Shown here: positions 56,797-64,000 of the stretch, one piece after another | How positions within the stretch are numbered: the first letter of the stretch is position 1 | How the letters are laid out: each line of letters opens with the position of its first letter | NCBI GenBank assembly: GCA_965214525.1 | Contig: OZ243959.1 | Span: 2,294,001 to 2,358,000, forward strand | DNA length: 64,000 nucleotides | Origin: Qipengyuania_B sp965214525 | GTDB lineage: Bacteria > Pseudomonadota > Alphaproteobacteria > Sphingomonadales > Sphingomonadaceae | Reading direction: 5' to 3' | Notes under the pieces: model-generated | What the model saw: only the letters and a program-made list of their open reading frames with translations | What the model was told of the DNA's origin: nothing | Database searches by the model: none | Made by a program: the position numbers and the translations under genes

Positions 56797-58053
56797 ATGA
56801 CAGACGCGCGGCGGCAATGGGGGGTGTTCCATCCCGGCAGGCAACATGCGGCGTTGACTGCGCGTGCGCTGCACGATCTTGGCCGGCTCGCATGGTTCGG
56901 CACGGGCATTGCCGATCGTCCTGGTTCATTGCCTCATGCGATCGTCCACCGTCTGCCCGGGCGTGTCGGAAAGACGCTGCAACGCGAGCTTACGCGATTC
57001 GCCTGTCCGCTGCTTCCGTCCGACAAGATAGTCACCGCTGGCTGGCACGAATGGGCTGAGCGGGTGGCCGCCCGCGCCGGTCTGCGCCGTGTGGCCCGAC
57101 AGATCGATGCGCGGGGCAACGCCGCCTTTGGTGCCGCGCTCGTCCGTGCGCTCGATGGCGACCTCCCGGCGGGGCTGTGGGGCTATAACGGATCGAGCCG
57201 ATCCCTATTTTCGCACCCCGCCGCCGCCGGATCGCGCAAGGTGCTGGATCGAACCATCGGGGATTGGCGGGCATGGAACGCGGTTCTGGAGCAATTGCGG
57301 CGCGCCTGCCCCTCGTGGTTGTTGCCGACCGATCGTCCGGTGTCCAATTCGCAGATCGCCAAGGATGACGAGGAATACGCGCTCGCTGACCGCATCGTCT
57401 GCGGCAGTCCCTTCGTCGCCCAGACCATTCGCGCCAATAGCCCGGTGCCGGGCATCTCCGCCAGGCTGGAAATCGTGCCCTATTGCTTCGACCCGGCCCT
57501 GTTCGGCCCGCCCGCGCCCCACCGCGACCTCGATCGCGCCGCGCCGGTGCGGTTTCTGTTTGTGGGGCACCTGAGCGCGCGCAAGGGCGTGCATCACGTT
57601 CTGGAAGCGATCGCCGCCCTCTCGCCCGCCCGTGCCAGCCTGACGCTCGTCGGGGAAATGGCGGTGCCGGCGGCGGCCTTCGCACCGTTCGCCGGGCGGG
57701 TCACCTGGCACCGCGCCGTCCCGCGCGCCCGCGTTCCCGCGATCATGGCAGCCCACGATGTGCTGCTGTTGCCAAGCTATTTCGAAGGTTCGGCTATCAC
57801 GTTGCTGGAGGCGCTGGCGAGCGGCCTCGCCATCGTTCAGACCCCGCAGGCAGGGCTGGGGGTCGACGAGGCCAGCGGTATCGTGATCGCCCGGCCCGAT
57901 ACCGCGCTGCTGGTCGCAGCGATGGAGCGGCTGATGACGGACCGCACCCTGCTAGCCCGGATGCAGCGGCAAGCTGCCGCGCGGGCGCAGGACTTTACCC
58001 TCCATCGCTATCGCGAAGGTATCGCTGCCATGCTTGCCGGTTTGAACGCCTGA
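56797..58053 (+). CDS. Glycosyltransferase family 4-like protein
   Basis: A 418-residue GT-B enzyme. The C-terminal domain has FLFVGHLSARKGVHHVLEAI and PSYFEGSAITLLEALASGLAI, the E-x7-E donor-binding region of GT4. It would transfer a sugar from a nucleotide donor during surface polysaccharide or glycolipid synthesis. The 3' end overlaps the opposing glycosyltransferase gene by 46 bp tail-to-tail. Confidence 0.85.
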   Translation: MTDARRQWGVFHPGRQHAALTARALHDLGRLAWFGTGIADRPGSLPHAIVHRLPGRVGKTLQRELTRFACPLLPSDKIVTAGWHEWAERVAARAGLRRVARQIDARGNAAFGAALVRALDGDLPAGLWGYNGSSRSLFSHPAAAGSRKVLDRTIGDWRAWNAVLEQLRRACPSWLLPTDRPVSNSQIAKDDEEYALADRIVCGSPFVAQTIRANSPVPGISARLEIVPYCFDPALFGPPAPHRDLDRAAPVRFLFVGHLSARKGVHHVLEAIAALSPARASLTLVGEMAVPAAAFAPFAGRVTWHRAVPRARVPAIMAAHDVLLLPSYFEGSAITLLEALASGLAIVQTPQAGLGVDEASGIVIARPDTALLVAAMERLMTDRTLLARMQRQAAARAQDFTLHRYREGIAAMLAGLNA

Positions 58054-59348
58054 TTATCGCTTTCCATCATGGATCGCAGGCAGCGCTCGAACCGGTCGAC
58101 AACCTGCCTTTTCGACCAGTGCGCCGCTGCCCGCCGTTCTGCCTGGACTCCGAAGGCCGCGGCCAGTTCGCGGTCGTCAAGCAATTGCTCCAAGGCACGG
58201 GCCATGCCCCCGCGTTGCGCAGGCGAGACCACGATCCCGCATCCCAGCACCTCCCCGGCCAGGTTCGTTCCCGCCGCTGCAATCGCCACGACCGGCCGGC
58301 CCGAGGCAAGCATGTTGGGGAGCTTGGAGGGCAAGACCAGATCGGCCGTCCCTGCCAGTTGGGGCAGCAGATGGATATCGGCCGCCCGCATCATCGCGGC
58401 GAATCGCGGCGGCTCCTGCAGGGGTTTGAAGACGACATTGGGCAGATCCGCCGCTTTGCGCTCCAGATCGACCTTGTTGGGGCCATCTCCGCTGATCACG
58501 AAGGTCAAGTCGCGCCGGTGCCGCAACGCGCGCGCCGCACTGATGACGCTATCGAGCCCCTGTTTGGCGGCAATGTTGCCCGAATACAGCGCAATCGTGC
58601 TCCGCTCCAGACCCCATTGCTGGCGCAGCTTCTGTCCCGCTTCCCCGGCAGCAGCAATCCCCTCAGCATGGTTGGCCCAGTTTCTGAGGAACACGATGCG
58701 GCTCACCGGGACGCCCTTGTCCGCTAACCGCTCGCACATTCGCGGGCTGATGCTGGATATCCGCGACGCACGGCGCAACACGAACCGTTCAATCGCGAAA
58801 GCCAGGCGTGCCGCAAATCCCGTCGGTCGCAGGAAGCCGGTGGCGAAGGCCAGTTCGACTTCGAAATCCTGCATGTGCAGCCAGACCGGCACCCGGAACA
58901 GTTTGCCCAGCAACAAGGCGCCAAGGCAGACGAGGAGCGAGGGCGCGATGGCAACGATCGCATCGGGCCGTTCGGCTCGCAAGGCACGCACCATCGGCAC
59001 GAACGAGCTGAGCGCGAAGCTGGCGTAATGGCGCAACCGGCTGAAGGTCGTAGGGCGGCGGGGGACATAGAGAGGGCAGCGCGTCACCTCGACCCCGCCT
59101 TCGCGCCCGTGTATCCAGGCCGACGCGCCCGGGCTTTCGCATCGCCATTTGGGGTAGTAGGCATGGCCGACGATGGCGCGCACCCGGTGGCCCCGGCCAG
59201 CCATGCCTTGGGCAAGACCCGCGGTGTAGGGACCGATGCCGATCAGTTCGGGGGCGTAGTTAAGCCCGTAGATCAACAGCGATGTCGAGCGGCTCGATGG
59301 CTTGGCATGGCGGCCAGCGCGGTCGGCTTGCACCGGTTCGAAATACAC
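58008..59348 (-). CDS. WcaI-like glycosyltransferase
   Basis: A 446-residue GT4-type enzyme resembling the colanic-acid fucosyl-type transferase WcaI. LLIYGLNYAPELIGIGPYTAG is the typical acceptor-side start, and VLWLHMQDFEVE-like, ALYSGNIAAKQGLDSVI and LPSKLPNMLASGRPVVAIA are donor-side motifs. GTG 59348 is used; AAGG lies very close to it, and no better start is in frame. It belongs to a run of four glycan genes. Confidence 0.85.
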   Translation of the reverse strand: MYFEPVQADRAGRHAKPSSRSTSLLIYGLNYAPELIGIGPYTAGLAQGMAGRGHRVRAIVGHAYYPKWRCESPGASAWIHGREGGVEVTRCPLYVPRRPTTFSRLRHYASFALSSFVPMVRALRAERPDAIVAIAPSLLVCLGALLLGKLFRVPVWLHMQDFEVELAFATGFLRPTGFAARLAFAIERFVLRRASRISSISPRMCERLADKGVPVSRIVFLRNWANHAEGIAAAGEAGQKLRQQWGLERSTIALYSGNIAAKQGLDSVISAARALRHRRDLTFVISGDGPNKVDLERKAADLPNVVFKPLQEPPRFAAMMRAADIHLLPQLAGTADLVLPSKLPNMLASGRPVVAIAAAGTNLAGEVLGCGIVVSPAQRGGMARALEQLLDDRELAAAFGVQAERRAAAHWSKRQVVDRFERCLRSMMESDNQAFKPASMAAIPSR

Positions 59349-59390
59349 CTTGCCCCGCCCCTGCCTCTTCGTGCGAATGCCGGTCTGCCG

Positions 59391-60338
59391 TCAGCTGTCC
59401 GCGTAACGGCTGAGCTTCACCGGATGAATATACAGCCAGTCCGCCGGGAAGCGGGCAAGCAATGCGTCGAGCGGCAGCGATAGCAGCCAATCGAGCGCTT
59501 GAGAATCGGCTTTATCCCACAGTTCCACACCTTTGGGCGCGCCGGGGCTTCGCTCAACCTTTCGCTTCGGCACGAAGTGGTGGCCGATCGGCAGTTCCGT
59601 CCTCACCTTGCTAGCGGCCAAAGCGAGAGCGGTCGGCACGGCGACTTCGGCGAAGAGGTCGAGGGCGGCGAAGACCCCGCAGAAGTGGACGAAATGCGCC
59701 ATCGCATCGGCGGGAACGACGACGAAGTCCGCATAGCCCGATAGCAGGGGATAGTCTGCCGGGCGGCGGTGCATGGCCATCCCTTCGAGCGCGGCCCAAC
59801 CGCTTTGCCGGGCAAACCGCAACTGATCGGACAATGTCACGGCCGGCCGGGCGGGAAATGTCAGCTGCAGCGCGGCAAACCTGGCCCGCGCTTCGTCCGC
59901 GGAGGGCAGCAGGGGGCCAAGATCAATGGCCTTGGCGTTGCGGCGGAACTTCGCCGCCGCCTCGCCCGCCCAAATCCAGCGTCCGCGCAAGGCATCGGCC
60001 GCGACCAGGTTCTTGATATACCCTTCGCCCGGCCGCAGGCCGAGTGTGTCGATCAGGTTCGTCTCGTCAAGTTGGGGGTTGAGCAGCAGATCGTCCCCGG
60101 CGATCACGTAATGCGTAAACTGGTCGCCCATGAAATCCCGCGCGCCCTGTGCGATATGCCCGCTGAAATTGCGCCCCGGTTCGTACACCCGGCTGATGCC
60201 CGGGGCGGGGGCGGTAGAAAACGGCATCAGGATATGCCGGTGACCGAACCTTCCGCCATAGATGCGCTCCAGCACCCGCACGTTCGCCTCGTGGCGATGA
60301 TTGAACAGATGGACGAGGCAGATGCGCGGTCCGCTCAT
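59391..60338 (-). CDS. Uncharacterised glycosyltransferase-like protein
   Basis: A 315-residue protein with CLVHLFNHRHEANVRVLERI at the start and HYVIAGDDLLLNPQ further on, an acidic DD in a GT-A-like setting. No named family was recognised, but its 4-bp overlap with the DUF288-type gene and its position in a glycosyltransferase run suggest a glycan role. Alternatively it is a partner subunit of the DUF288 protein. Confidence 0.6.
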   Translation of the reverse strand: MSGPRICLVHLFNHRHEANVRVLERIYGGRFGHRHILMPFSTAPAPGISRVYEPGRNFSGHIAQGARDFMGDQFTHYVIAGDDLLLNPQLDETNLIDTLGLRPGEGYIKNLVAADALRGRWIWAGEAAAKFRRNAKAIDLGPLLPSADEARARFAALQLTFPARPAVTLSDQLRFARQSGWAALEGMAMHRRPADYPLLSGYADFVVVPADAMAHFVHFCGVFAALDLFAEVAVPTALALAASKVRTELPIGHHFVPKRKVERSPGAPKGVELWDKADSQALDWLLSLPLDALLARFPADWLYIHPVKLSRYADS

Positions 60339-61336
60339 GGCAGGGTGGCGAGATCGTCCAACCAGATGTCGAGCAGCGGCAGTTCCGCCTTTCCAACATG
60401 CCCCGCCTGAACCATCGCGGCGTAGCATTGGCGCAGGTTCTGGGCGATCGCTTCCTCGCCCGGCACCAAAGGCAATGCCTTCAAAATACTCGCAATCGCT
60501 TTGTTGTGCAGATAGCCCGGTATCTCGTCGGCGAAGTCGCGCATTAGATCGTGTTCGTTGCGCTGCTGCCGGACGGTCGGCTCACGGAAAAGGGTATGCC
60601 AGCCGCACTCCCAGCCGATCCGCTGCGCGATCAGCCCGCGCCAAATGTCCGTCATGCGGAAGCTGCAATGGGCGGGCAGGTAAAGCAGCGGGAAGGCACG
60701 GCGGTAATGCACCGTCGCCTGGCTGTTGGTTGGGCACCAGCTTCCACGGGCCAGCGCGACCCGGCGTTCTCCGCTTGCGAACCGGACAGGTAAATCGCGG
60801 GTGAGGCGAAAAACCGCATCGACATCCGGGTTATCGTCAGCCAACGCCTGCTGGATCGGGGCGAGCACCTGCGTCGCCGTTGCAGGCAGTTCGGGCGGGG
60901 CGTTCCGCACTTCGTCCAGCGGATACCCGCGCGGCCAGACCGGCTGGTCCGAGTAATAGGCGTAGATGTTGGTCCAGCTTGCCCCCTCGATGGCCAAGGC
61001 TTGAACCTTCTCCGGCAACGGCTGGAAAAATGCTGGCGACGGATGATTGTCGTCGTCCGTCTCGATGATGAACTCCGCCCCTTCCTGGATCGCCGATAAG
61101 TAAGCGACGTTCTTGCGACAATAATGCCCCGTCGGTGCCGAATGCGCATAGGCGAAGCCGGTGGCGCGCTGCGCGTCGAGTGAGAGGTATTCACATCCCT
61201 CCAGCGCGAAATCCGCCGGGCTTTTCGCATCGCCTGCCACGATGAACGACAGCCCGTTCTTCGCGCAGCCTCGCGCCAATTCGCGCAGCACCGCATTGGG
61301 CGATGAGATAGTGGTGACGACGACCGCGCCGTTCAT
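60335..61336 (-). CDS. STELLO-type (DUF288) glycosyltransferase-like protein
   Basis: A 333-residue protein starting VVVTTISSPNAVLRELARG and containing FIIETDDDNHP, CEYLSLDAQ and HYRRAFPLLYLPAHCSFRMTDIWRG, which match the DUF288/STELLO family (PF03385) of GT-A-fold putative transferases; the DDD is the likely metal site. In plants STELLO proteins affect cellulose synthase; the bacterial role is unknown. It overlaps the next gene by 4 bp and belongs to the glycan cluster. Confidence 0.75.
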   Translation of the reverse strand: MNGAVVVTTISSPNAVLRELARGCAKNGLSFIVAGDAKSPADFALEGCEYLSLDAQRATGFAYAHSAPTGHYCRKNVAYLSAIQEGAEFIIETDDDNHPSPAFFQPLPEKVQALAIEGASWTNIYAYYSDQPVWPRGYPLDEVRNAPPELPATATQVLAPIQQALADDNPDVDAVFRLTRDLPVRFASGERRVALARGSWCPTNSQATVHYRRAFPLLYLPAHCSFRMTDIWRGLIAQRIGWECGWHTLFREPTVRQQRNEHDLMRDFADEIPGYLHNKAIASILKALPLVPGEEAIAQNLRQCYAAMVQAGHVGKAELPLLDIWLDDLATLP

Positions 61337-61348
61337 CGTGTCCTTCTC

Positions 61349-61879
61349 CTACCCGAACAGTTCCGCGATCAACTCGCCCAGCGCCCAGAAGCCGAGCAGC
61401 ACGGCGGGGAGCAAGGCTGACCCTGCAGCGATCGCGGCCAACCATTGTCCGAACGAAAGCCAGCGGTCGACCCGCGCACGATGCAGCCACCACAAGCCGA
61501 CGGGCAGGGTGAGCATCAGCGCGCTCACCAGCCCCGGCACATAGCCCCCGGTCGCCAACGCCAAAGCGAGGTGCGGCACCAGCGCATTGGTTGTGGTCAT
61601 GGCGGCGATCATGCAGGCGAGGAAAGTGAGGCGTGGGGTCGGCGTTATGGCGAAGCGCCACAGGATGACGAGGGGGAAGGCGGCGAATGCTACCAACCCT
61701 GCGCGGATCTTGGCGAGGTCGGGCATGGCAATGGACAGGCCGAAAAGCTCGCGAAGCTGCTCCAGCGTTTCTGGCAGCAACCTGAGCGCGATCCACTCCT
61801 CGATGTTGTGGATGAGGATGGCGGCGGCAAGGACCAGCGCGGCCCGACAAGGCGAACGTTCACTCTCAGGCGCCGTCAC
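61349..61879 (-). CDS. HXXEE domain membrane protein
   Basis: A 176-residue polytopic protein with the family motif HNIEEW (HxxEE, PF13787) in the first helix and about five membrane segments (ALVLAAAILIHNIEEWI; GLVAFAAFPLVILW; FLACMIAAMTTTNAL; LVSALMLTLPVGLWWL; ALLPAVLLGFWALGELI). Function is unknown. GTG 61879 overlaps the carboxyltransferase stop (GTGA), which fixes the start. Confidence 0.75.
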   Translation of the reverse strand: MTAPESERSPCRAALVLAAAILIHNIEEWIALRLLPETLEQLRELFGLSIAMPDLAKIRAGLVAFAAFPLVILWRFAITPTPRLTFLACMIAAMTTTNALVPHLALALATGGYVPGLVSALMLTLPVGLWWLHRARVDRWLSFGQWLAAIAAGSALLPAVLLGFWALGELIAELFG

Positions 61880-63483
61880 ATCCGGAACACGCCGAACCTT
61901 GGCCGCTCCGATATTGGAGCTTCGAGGCAGGCGGCGAACGCCAGGCCCAGCACGTCGCGCGTCTGTGCCGGGTCGATCACTCCGTCGTCCCACAACCGGG
62001 CGGTGGCGTAGTATGGGTTGCCCTCGTCCTCGTATTTCTGGCGGATGGGCGCCTTGAACGCCTCTTCCTCCTCGGCGCTCCATTTGTCCGCATCGCGGTG
62101 GACGGTGGCCAGCACGGACGCCGCCTGTTCCCCGCCCATCACGGAAATGCGCGCATTGGGCCAGGTGAACAGGAAGCGGGGGGAGTAGGCGCGACCAGCC
62201 ATGCCGTAATTGCCCGCGCCAAAGCTGCCGCCGATCACCACGGTAATCTTGGGTACCTGCGCCGTCGCCACCGCCGTAACCAGCTTCGCACCGTGCTTGG
62301 CGATGCCCTCCGCCTCGTACTTGCCGCCGACCATGAAGCCGGAGATGTTCTGCAGGAACAGCAGCGGGATACGGCGTTGCGCCGCCAGCTCGATGAAATG
62401 CGCCCCCTTCTGCGCGGACTCGCTGAACAGCACGCCATTGTTGGCGAGGATCGCGACCGGCATCCCCCAGATGTGGGCGAAACCGCAGACCAGCGTCGCG
62501 CCGTAATGCTGCTTGAACTCGTGGAACTCGCTGCCATCGACGATCCGCGCGATCACCTCGTGCACGTCGTAGGGAGCGCGCACGTCGTCGGGGATGATGG
62601 CGTAGAGGTCATCCAGGTCGAACTTGGGTGGGCGCGGGTTGTTCAGCGCCACGTTATCCGCCGCGCCGTTGTTCGCACCAAGGTGGCTGACGATGTCGCG
62701 CACGATAGTTAGCGCGTGTTCGTCATTCTCGGCCAGGTGATCGACGACGCCCGATTTCTTCGCATGGAGGTCGCCGCCGCCCAACGCCTCGGCGCTGATC
62801 TCCTCGCCCGTCGCGGCCTTCACCAGCGGCGGGCCGGCGAGAAAGATCGTGCCCTGCTCGCGCACGATGACCGTCTCGTCGGACATGGCCGGGACATAGG
62901 CGCCGCCCGCCGTGCAGCTTCCCATCACACAGGCGATCTGCGGGATGCCGAGCGATGACATCTGCGCCTGATTGAAGAAGATGCGTCCGAAATGCTCGCG
63001 ATCGGGGAACACCTCCGCCTGATAAGGCAGGTTCGCCCCGCCACTATCGACGAGGTAGATGCAGGGCAGCCGGTTCTCCTGCGCGATCTCCTGCGCGCGC
63101 AGGTGCTTCTTCACCGTCATGGGATAGTAGGAGCCGCCTTTCACCGTCGCATCGTTGGCGGCGATCATCACCTGCCGCCCGCTGACGCGCCCGATCCCGG
63201 CGATGATGGAGGCCCCGTTGACGTCGCCCTCATACATGTCGTTTGCGGCGAGTTGCCCAATTTCGAGGAAGGGTGAGCCTGGATCGAGCAGGCGTTCGAC
63301 GCGCTCACGGGGCAGCAGCTTGCCGCGCGCAACGTGCTTCTCCCGGTGGCGTTCGGGTCCGCCCAACGCCGCCTCGGCAACCTTGGCGCGCAATTCCTCG
63401 GCCAGCGCTTGGTTATGGGCGAAGCGAGCCTTGGCTTCGGGGCTCTCCCGGTCGAGCTTGGAGGTAAGGGTGGGGGCGGTCAT
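61876..63483 (-). CDS. mccB: Acyl-CoA carboxylase carboxyltransferase beta subunit (methylcrotonoyl-CoA carboxylase type)
   Basis: A 535-residue carboxyltransferase. LVDSGGANLPYQAEVFPD, GSCTAGGAYVPAMSDE, NISGFMVGGKYEAEGIAKHGAK and FGAGNYGMAGRAYSPRF are signatures of the beta subunit of 3-methylcrotonyl-CoA carboxylase, a biotin enzyme of leucine degradation; geranyl-CoA carboxylase is a possible alternative. The biotin-carrying alpha subunit is not in the window. GGGGAGGA, from the adjacent palindromic repeat, is the ribosome-binding site, and the ATG overlaps the previous stop (ATGA). Confidence 0.92.
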   Translation of the reverse strand: MTAPTLTSKLDRESPEAKARFAHNQALAEELRAKVAEAALGGPERHREKHVARGKLLPRERVERLLDPGSPFLEIGQLAANDMYEGDVNGASIIAGIGRVSGRQVMIAANDATVKGGSYYPMTVKKHLRAQEIAQENRLPCIYLVDSGGANLPYQAEVFPDREHFGRIFFNQAQMSSLGIPQIACVMGSCTAGGAYVPAMSDETVIVREQGTIFLAGPPLVKAATGEEISAEALGGGDLHAKKSGVVDHLAENDEHALTIVRDIVSHLGANNGAADNVALNNPRPPKFDLDDLYAIIPDDVRAPYDVHEVIARIVDGSEFHEFKQHYGATLVCGFAHIWGMPVAILANNGVLFSESAQKGAHFIELAAQRRIPLLFLQNISGFMVGGKYEAEGIAKHGAKLVTAVATAQVPKITVVIGGSFGAGNYGMAGRAYSPRFLFTWPNARISVMGGEQAASVLATVHRDADKWSAEEEEAFKAPIRQKYEDEGNPYYATARLWDDGVIDPAQTRDVLGLAFAACLEAPISERPRFGVFRM

Positions 63484-63896
63484 CCAAGTTCCTCCCCGGT
63501 CTGGGGAGGGGGACCGTCCGAAGGGCGTTGGGGGAGTTGCAAAAGGATGCTACCCCAAAGACCTATCAGAGAAACAACGAACGCCAACCCGATCAGCCAT
63601 GTCAAGAGACCGAGATCGAAGTTGCCTGGATTACCTGAAGCCGGATCGAAAACTTTGCCGAAAAAACTGCCGTAAAGCATGCCGGCGCAGGCACCCCAAC
63701 CAGCGATAAAGATGTTTGAGCGAAGCCAGCTCGGGTTCGCCATCAGTATAGCGCCCAGCAACAGCAAACCACCGGCAAAGAAATCATCAAGCACGAACAT
63801 GATCGGTCTTCCAACACCCCACGAACGTATAGATTCGCCAACCATCAACGAAAGTGACAGGCCAATCGCCAGAAAACGTAGCAGTCCCAAGCTCAT
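63480..63896 (-). CDS. Small membrane protein with repeat-derived C-terminus
   Basis: A 138-residue protein with about four membrane helices (LLRFLAIGLSLSLMVGESI; FVLDDFFAGGLLLLGAILM; IFIAGWGACAGMLYGSFFG; LLTWLIGLAFVVSLIGLWG). The final ~17 residues (QLPQRPSDGPPPQTGEELG) are encoded by a palindromic repeat and are unlike the rest. ATG 63896 follows GGGGGA. It lies directly upstream of mccB, with a 4-bp overlap. No family recognised. Confidence 0.65.
   Translation of the reverse strand: MSLGLLRFLAIGLSLSLMVGESIRSWGVGRPIMFVLDDFFAGGLLLLGAILMANPSWLRSNIFIAGWGACAGMLYGSFFGKVFDPASGNPGNFDLGLLTWLIGLAFVVSLIGLWGSILLQLPQRPSDGPPPQTGEELG
63491..63535. repeat. Palindromic repeat at membrane-protein/mccB junction
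   Basis: Hairpin CCTCCCC (63491-63497) with GGGGAGG (63503-63509), followed by GGGACC and a GC-rich tail with GGGGGAG. It is related to the element at 10686 (same CCTCCCC...GGGGAGGGGGACC core). On the minus strand it encodes the end of the membrane protein and provides the ribosome-binding site of mccB. Confidence 0.75.
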
Positions 63897-64000
63897 CTTG
63901 TCCCCCATTCGGCATGCTGAACCCGTTTCAGCATCCCTGTAGCCTGCTGCTTCGCCCTTCAAAACAAGATGAATCCTGAAACAGGTTGGGTGACGATCAC

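Noticed and set aside
54298..61336. Prophage
   Set aside because: Only two tail-like genes; no integrase, terminase, capsid, lysis genes or attachment sites.

Overview
The window is GC-rich, densely coded alphaproteobacterial chromosome. Gene content and order point to Sphingomonadales, probably Erythrobacteraceae. Supporting signs are the DUF3576-leuS-lptE-holA run, the rnd-lptC-lptA run, PHA and acyl-CoA genes scattered among housekeeping genes, a GH13/trehalose-synthase-like pair, a TTAA-N7-TTAA (CtrA-type) box and several palindromic repeat families known from this group. Most genes are chromosomal core. No rRNA, tRNA, CRISPR array, IS element or replication origin was seen.

Layout. 1-6018: partial agmatine deiminase, an M28 lipoprotein peptidase, glnE and a secreted M23 peptidase. 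6159-11342: an acyl-CoA ligase, then an orphan single-chain type IIG-like restriction-modification enzyme whose centre is AT-rich. 11346-14628: galU, murA, a homologue of the Anabaena sensory rhodopsin transducer, and gluconokinase. 14643-18957: LLM flavin oxidoreductase and two GH13 enzymes (alpha-glucosidase and trehalose-synthase-like). 19108-24328: a small anchored protein, an RHH protein, an epimerase, fumC, phaB and a putative outer-membrane protein. 24685-29275: DUF3576 lipoprotein, leuS, lptE and holA, the last three overlapping by 4 bp. 29272-32326 (minus): rnd, lptC, lptA and a nucleotidyltransferase. 32407-34514: ung and an HD-GYP protein. 34543-41257 (minus): gltB, gltD and a small ATPase. 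42285-47634: MaoC hydratase, thiolase, an HExxH lipoprotein gene broken by an in-frame stop, an aldehyde dehydrogenase and PHA depolymerase. 47821-54187: ABC exporter, M13 peptidase, uppP, a small membrane protein and phenylalanine hydroxylase. 54298-61336: a beta-helix tailspike-like pair followed by four glycosyltransferase or glycosyltransferase-like genes. 61349-63896: HXXEE membrane protein, an acyl-CoA carboxyltransferase and a small membrane protein.

Functional themes are nitrogen assimilation (glnE, gltBD), envelope building (murA, lptA/C/E, uppP, galU, glycosyltransferases), acyl-CoA and PHA turnover (phaB, MaoC, thiolase, phaZ, carboxyltransferase, acyl-CoA ligase) and alpha-glucan/trehalose metabolism.

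The most unusual signal is a set of palindromic repeat elements that have become part of genes. One lies in frame in the leuS editing domain. A second, nested one lies in frame near the C-terminus of the type IIG enzyme. A third supplies the C-terminus of a membrane protein plus the ribosome-binding site of the next gene. A fourth sits directly before the thiolase gene. Second are an orphan tailspike-like module beside glycosyltransferases, and a rhodopsin-transducer homologue with no rhodopsin nearby.
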